From Trogon surrucura (Eukaryota; Chordata; Aves; Trogoniformes; Trogonidae): 64,000 nucleotides of DNA. The translations under genes were made by a program, and so were the position numbers. Of the stretch, positions 60,801-64,000 are shown piece after piece. The notes beneath the pieces were generated by a model that saw only the letters and a program-made list of their open reading frames with translations, was not told the origin of the DNA and ran no database searches. The stretch spans positions 7,440,001 to 7,504,000 of the forward strand of contig CM036636.1 in assembly GCA_020746105.1 (NCBI GenBank), read 5' to 3'. The number at the start of each line of letters is the position of its first letter. The stretch's first letter is position 1.

Positions 60801-63585
60801 CCAGATGTGACGTTATTTAACCCGTTCAAGACATCAGGGAGGCTCCTCCAAACACCAACTGTACCAGGCACACTTCTTTCCTTCAGAAGGAGGAAACTTC
60901 TCGTTAGAAAGACTGCAGCTTTTAGGTTTGAGAGGTTCGTGTACATATTGAAAGCTTCTGATTTCATTGAGAGAATAAGTTAATGAGAAAAGGAATTGAA
61001 AAACAGTAACACTAGGCTGAGGTAGAAAAGTTCTTTCTTAAAACAGTAAAAAAAAAGAAAGAAGGATGGGAAAAAAAAAGCACCAAAAAAGTCAGGCTGT
61101 AACATCTCCTGCTTCCGTTACACTTCAAAACAAAATGAGGGATTTTGTTTTAATAACAACTTTTTACTAACCTCCACACACCTTCTCTAGAACTCACCAA
61201 GTCCCCCTGCCCCCCTCCATAAAAGTTGAAAGATCAAATTTATTCTCTTTGTAGGCAGGTGAACATTCACACACCCAGACATAGCCACATATATATTTTA
61301 TATTCCTAAATATAAAATATACATTTTACAGGCACTTCAGCTTGCTCCCTGGCTGCACACACAAGCCCAAAAAATACATGTTCTAACGTGGTACTTATAA
61401 TGGACTTGAGTTGAGGCAACGAGAACCGAAGAGCATTATAATGAGGTTCCTGTGTGCAGGACTATAATATATACATGACTCACTGCACTGCAAAGCCAAC
61501 GTTCCCTCGAATGGCAACACCCCAAACGGACCCGGCTCTGCTCCTCGGAACAAGTCCTCAGTCACTCTCTGCCCCATTGTATCCTTACAGAATTTAATAG
61601 AGATATAATAGAGATTAGCTCTCTTGAAAACTTGGACACCTGTCCCTGCAGCTCCTGAGAAAGCACTGCAGACCACTTACAGTGCCTCTGATGGCAATAA
61701 AATACGAAGAAAACAAACAGAATGAATTCTTGATTGCATTCAATGTGTTTTTCAAGTAATTCCTGAAAAAGCCCGTTTGATACTGACAGAACTACTGTAC
61801 TTTCATCCCCATTAAATGATACAGAATTCTTTCCATCAAGAGAAACTCTATTTCTCAGTCCAAATCCTTTCAGATTCTGAACCACACAAAAAATAAGTTA
61901 TTCTGTATTTAATAGCTCTTGCAGCAAATACAGACCATCCTACAGCTGCAGTGGATACACCTCAGCTCCAGCGAAGTCACGAGCAAAATCCCATTTACTT
62001 TGAAGGCAGAAGGAAGAGAGGAATTCCACCCCACCTTTGACTGCAAGCGAGAGGAACCAGCTCCTTCTGGACACGTACTCACACGCGGCACCTGCCACGG
62101 CAGGGCACGGCCAGGCAGCGCTGCCGAGTGAAAACCAGAGTAAAAGCTACCTTCAAGGATGGTTTGGTTTTATACTTTTTTGAAGGAAAGCGAGAAAGAC
62201 AAAATACGAGTATTTAAAATATTCTGTGCCCAGATGTGTAGAGTATAATTTGAAAGCACAGCAGAAACACCAATTGATCGCTCCTGGTAGCAGACTTGTT
62301 TGCTTTCCATCGCTGTTCCAAAGGCAAGGATACGAAGGCACCGAGATGTTTAGGTGAGAATTGTCCAAACTGATCAATGTTTTTGAGCCTCCACGAGTCC
62401 TGGGCTCTGACACTCAGCAGGCATTTACTCCTGCTGCTTTTCAAAAGCCAAATAATAATTTCCTAGAAAAAACACGTTCTCTTTTTTCACTCGCTTTCCG
62501 TGAAATAACATCTGTCCTCAAGCCCAGAATCGATAATATTCTGTCCCACATCAGCAACGAATTTAAAGTGCAATTTCTGCAGGCACACAATTGTTGAAAA
62601 GCTCTCCAACATAAACCCAGAGTTAACCCACCTGTAAGAAATGGAAAGCATTCATACACAGAAGAACTACTTAAAATAATTTCTGCATTAACAAAACCTA
62701 AACTTTTATGTATTTGTCAAACAAGTTAAGAGGCATGTTCCACACATTTAAAATATAGGCAGTGCAGGCTGATTTGCAGAGGTGGGAAAGAGCTTTGAAC
62801 AGGGCTGTGCTGCAGAGAAGTCACGGATCTGGTTTTCTCTGAAATATAGGGCGTGTGGGAAAACTGAACATCTTTCAGAAGCATGTTTACCAAGACCACC
62901 ACAGCCTGTAACAGCCATCCGCAGGAAACAAGGAGGCTCATACGCGGTAAACCAGAAAGAACGAGCAGGCAAAACAGCAACAAGAGAGAAAAAAAAGAGC
63001 GTGCTGCATCATGCCTGACACATTCTTGACTTCCATTCAAAATGAGGGTTCTTGGAGGATTTAATTTGCCAGAATGCAGAAATGCCCGAGACATCAATTG
63101 CAAATGACCGAAACCTGTGAATTAGCAACTTGAAGGCAGACCCAAACCTTGCCTGTCGACCCAGCCAGCTTCAGTTTAGGCTCCAAATAAATACAGGCAA
63201 TAAAAAACTCTATGTCACACATCACCAAATACATTTTCCTCATTTCTTCAGAGAAGTTTTGTTTCATTTGTCATCTCCAACAGCATTTTAGTACAAAAAA
63301 GCCAAGAACAGAAACATTGTGGAGAAAAAAACCCAAAGCTTTTGCAGCCCAAAACCTCTGCTGTCCCAAAATATTGACTCAGAGTTAGAAGTGATTGCTT
63401 TTTGGGGACAACAGGTTAAAGATTGGACAACTGTGATACAAGGCACCTTTAGAATTATTTGCCCTGCCTGACATCAGGGATATACCAACCCTCATATTTA
63501 AAGACAGAAGCTAATGGAGGAACACTTGTTATGTTCAACTGGTAAATGAACACTGGAGTCATTTCAAACCAGCAGAATAACTCAC
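57815..63585 (-). other. DDX31: DDX31 intron (5.8 kb)
   Basis: Contains the strongest DDX31-intron regulatory candidate (59240-59970), a T/C-rich stretch near 58066-58100 and A-rich runs near 61040-61085. No additional exon: the flanking exons meet in phase 0. Confidence 0.75.
59240..59970. promoter_or_regulatory. Strong candidate enhancer block in DDX31 intron
   Basis: About 700 bp with dense TAAT-type cores: TCTATTAATCAG near 59291, TTAATAAAG near 59341, TTTTTTAATATG near 59515, GAAATTAGTG near 59530, TTTAATAATG near 59595 and AAATTAATGAG near 59641. CpGs are retained and no simple repeats interrupt it. It could be two adjacent elements. Target inferred as BARHL1, about 22 kb away. Confidence 0.42.
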
Positions 63586-63667
63586 CTTCCTTCCTGGTCT
63601 GTGCAACTTGAAGCGATCATCTTTCATCAGGCTGGATAACACCTTCTCCATCTTTACCTCTGAAACA
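63586..63667 (-). CDS. DDX31: DDX31 coding exon (first DDX31 exon from the right edge)
   Basis: An 82-nt exon; on minus, a T-rich tract and acceptor cgcttcag precede 63667 and donor gtgagt follows 63586. One base completes the preceding codon (an Asn if the upstream exon ends in AA, as in the INVSE of human DDX31), then 27 residues follow: VSEVKMEKVLSSLMKDDRFK and LHRPGRK. It ends in phase 0 and joins AAATCC of the next exon. This is the segment immediately after the helicase C-terminal core. A second AG eight bases further in (cagtgtttcag) could serve as an alternative acceptor but would break the frame. Confidence 0.9.
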
Positions 63668-64000
63668 CTGAAGCGACAAAGACAAAAAAATTACAACTTC
63701 TCCTACTTTGCAAATGCGTGTAACAAGCCACAGGCTGGTAACAGCGGAAAGATCGAGATTTACACGTTCAGCTTAAGAATTTATCCCTGAAAAACAGGAG
63801 GTCTTACCCCAGACACTCACTCAACAACGCTAAAAGCGTAACTACAGTTAAACTGGTGCTTTCAGTGGAAGAGAGACACAATTTTACTCACAATCTTGTT
63901 GCCAAGTCACCAACACACACTCCAATTCTAACACAGGACTGAAATAACTGAGCGTGGATTTTCAATTCAGTAGAAGTCCCTCAGCTTTCAGATTAAAGAA
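63668..64000 (-). other. DDX31: DDX31 intron, truncated by window edge
   Basis: No exon or repeat recognised in these 333 bases apart from the polypyrimidine tract preceding the exon. Confidence 0.7.

Larger units (their letters stand above)
43250..64000 (-). other. DDX31: DDX31 gene locus (3' part; 5' part outside window)
   Basis: Four minus-strand coding exons (63667-63586, 57814-57703, 52510-52330, 43679-43529) splice in phase into the last about 175 residues of a DDX31/Dbp7-type DEAD-box RNA helicase. They match the human C-terminus as I recall it: [45 protein letters not shown] and LAEILRSEYSSGM. DDX31 is nucleolar and acts in large ribosomal subunit assembly. The ATP-binding, DEAD and helicase-C motifs are encoded further right, outside the window. 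The gene converges tail to tail on BARHL1. Confidence 0.93.

Overview
The window is vertebrate nuclear DNA and most likely from a bird. The protein-coding content is small: three genes with canonical GT-AG introns, in the order CFAP77 (+), BARHL1 (+), DDX31 (-), which is the arrangement I recall for human chromosome 9q34. The avian call rests on a CR1-type LINE 3' end (about 52.2 kb), a solo LTR resembling bird ERVL elements (14.9-15.6 kb), few interspersed repeats overall, and compact introns. Another sauropsid cannot be excluded from sequence alone.

Layout. 1-25.9 kb: the 3' five coding exons of CFAP77, a ciliary doublet-microtubule protein; the exons encoding the N-terminus lie to the left of the window. 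Its introns are large and contain several AT-rich, homeobox-motif-rich blocks that look like conserved non-coding elements. 25.9-29.4 kb: intergenic, with an isolated CpG island at 27.3-27.8 kb. 29.4-38.9 kb: a broad CpG-rich domain centred on BARHL1, whose three coding exons, 5'UTR with a small uORF, and 3'UTR are all present. As given, the last BARHL1 exon has one extra C in a C10 run, which shifts the conserved C-terminal tail out of frame; a sequence error is the likeliest explanation. 38-43.2 kb: intergenic, with candidate 3' enhancers. 43.2-64 kb: the last four coding exons of DDX31 on the minus strand (C-terminal region after the helicase core), separated by 5-9 kb introns; the DEAD-box motifs lie beyond the right edge.

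How it fits together. The three proteins do unrelated jobs: an axonemal microtubule protein, a neural/sensory homeodomain transcription factor, and a nucleolar RNA helicase. The likely reason they stay linked is that the introns of CFAP77 and DDX31 carry long-range control elements for BARHL1 (a genomic regulatory block). That is inference from motif content and synteny and needs alignment to other genomes. I saw no new protein family, CRISPR array, RNA gene or mobile-element system beyond the LTR and the CR1 fragment. The more interesting observations concern regulatory sequence and the BARHL1 reading frame.
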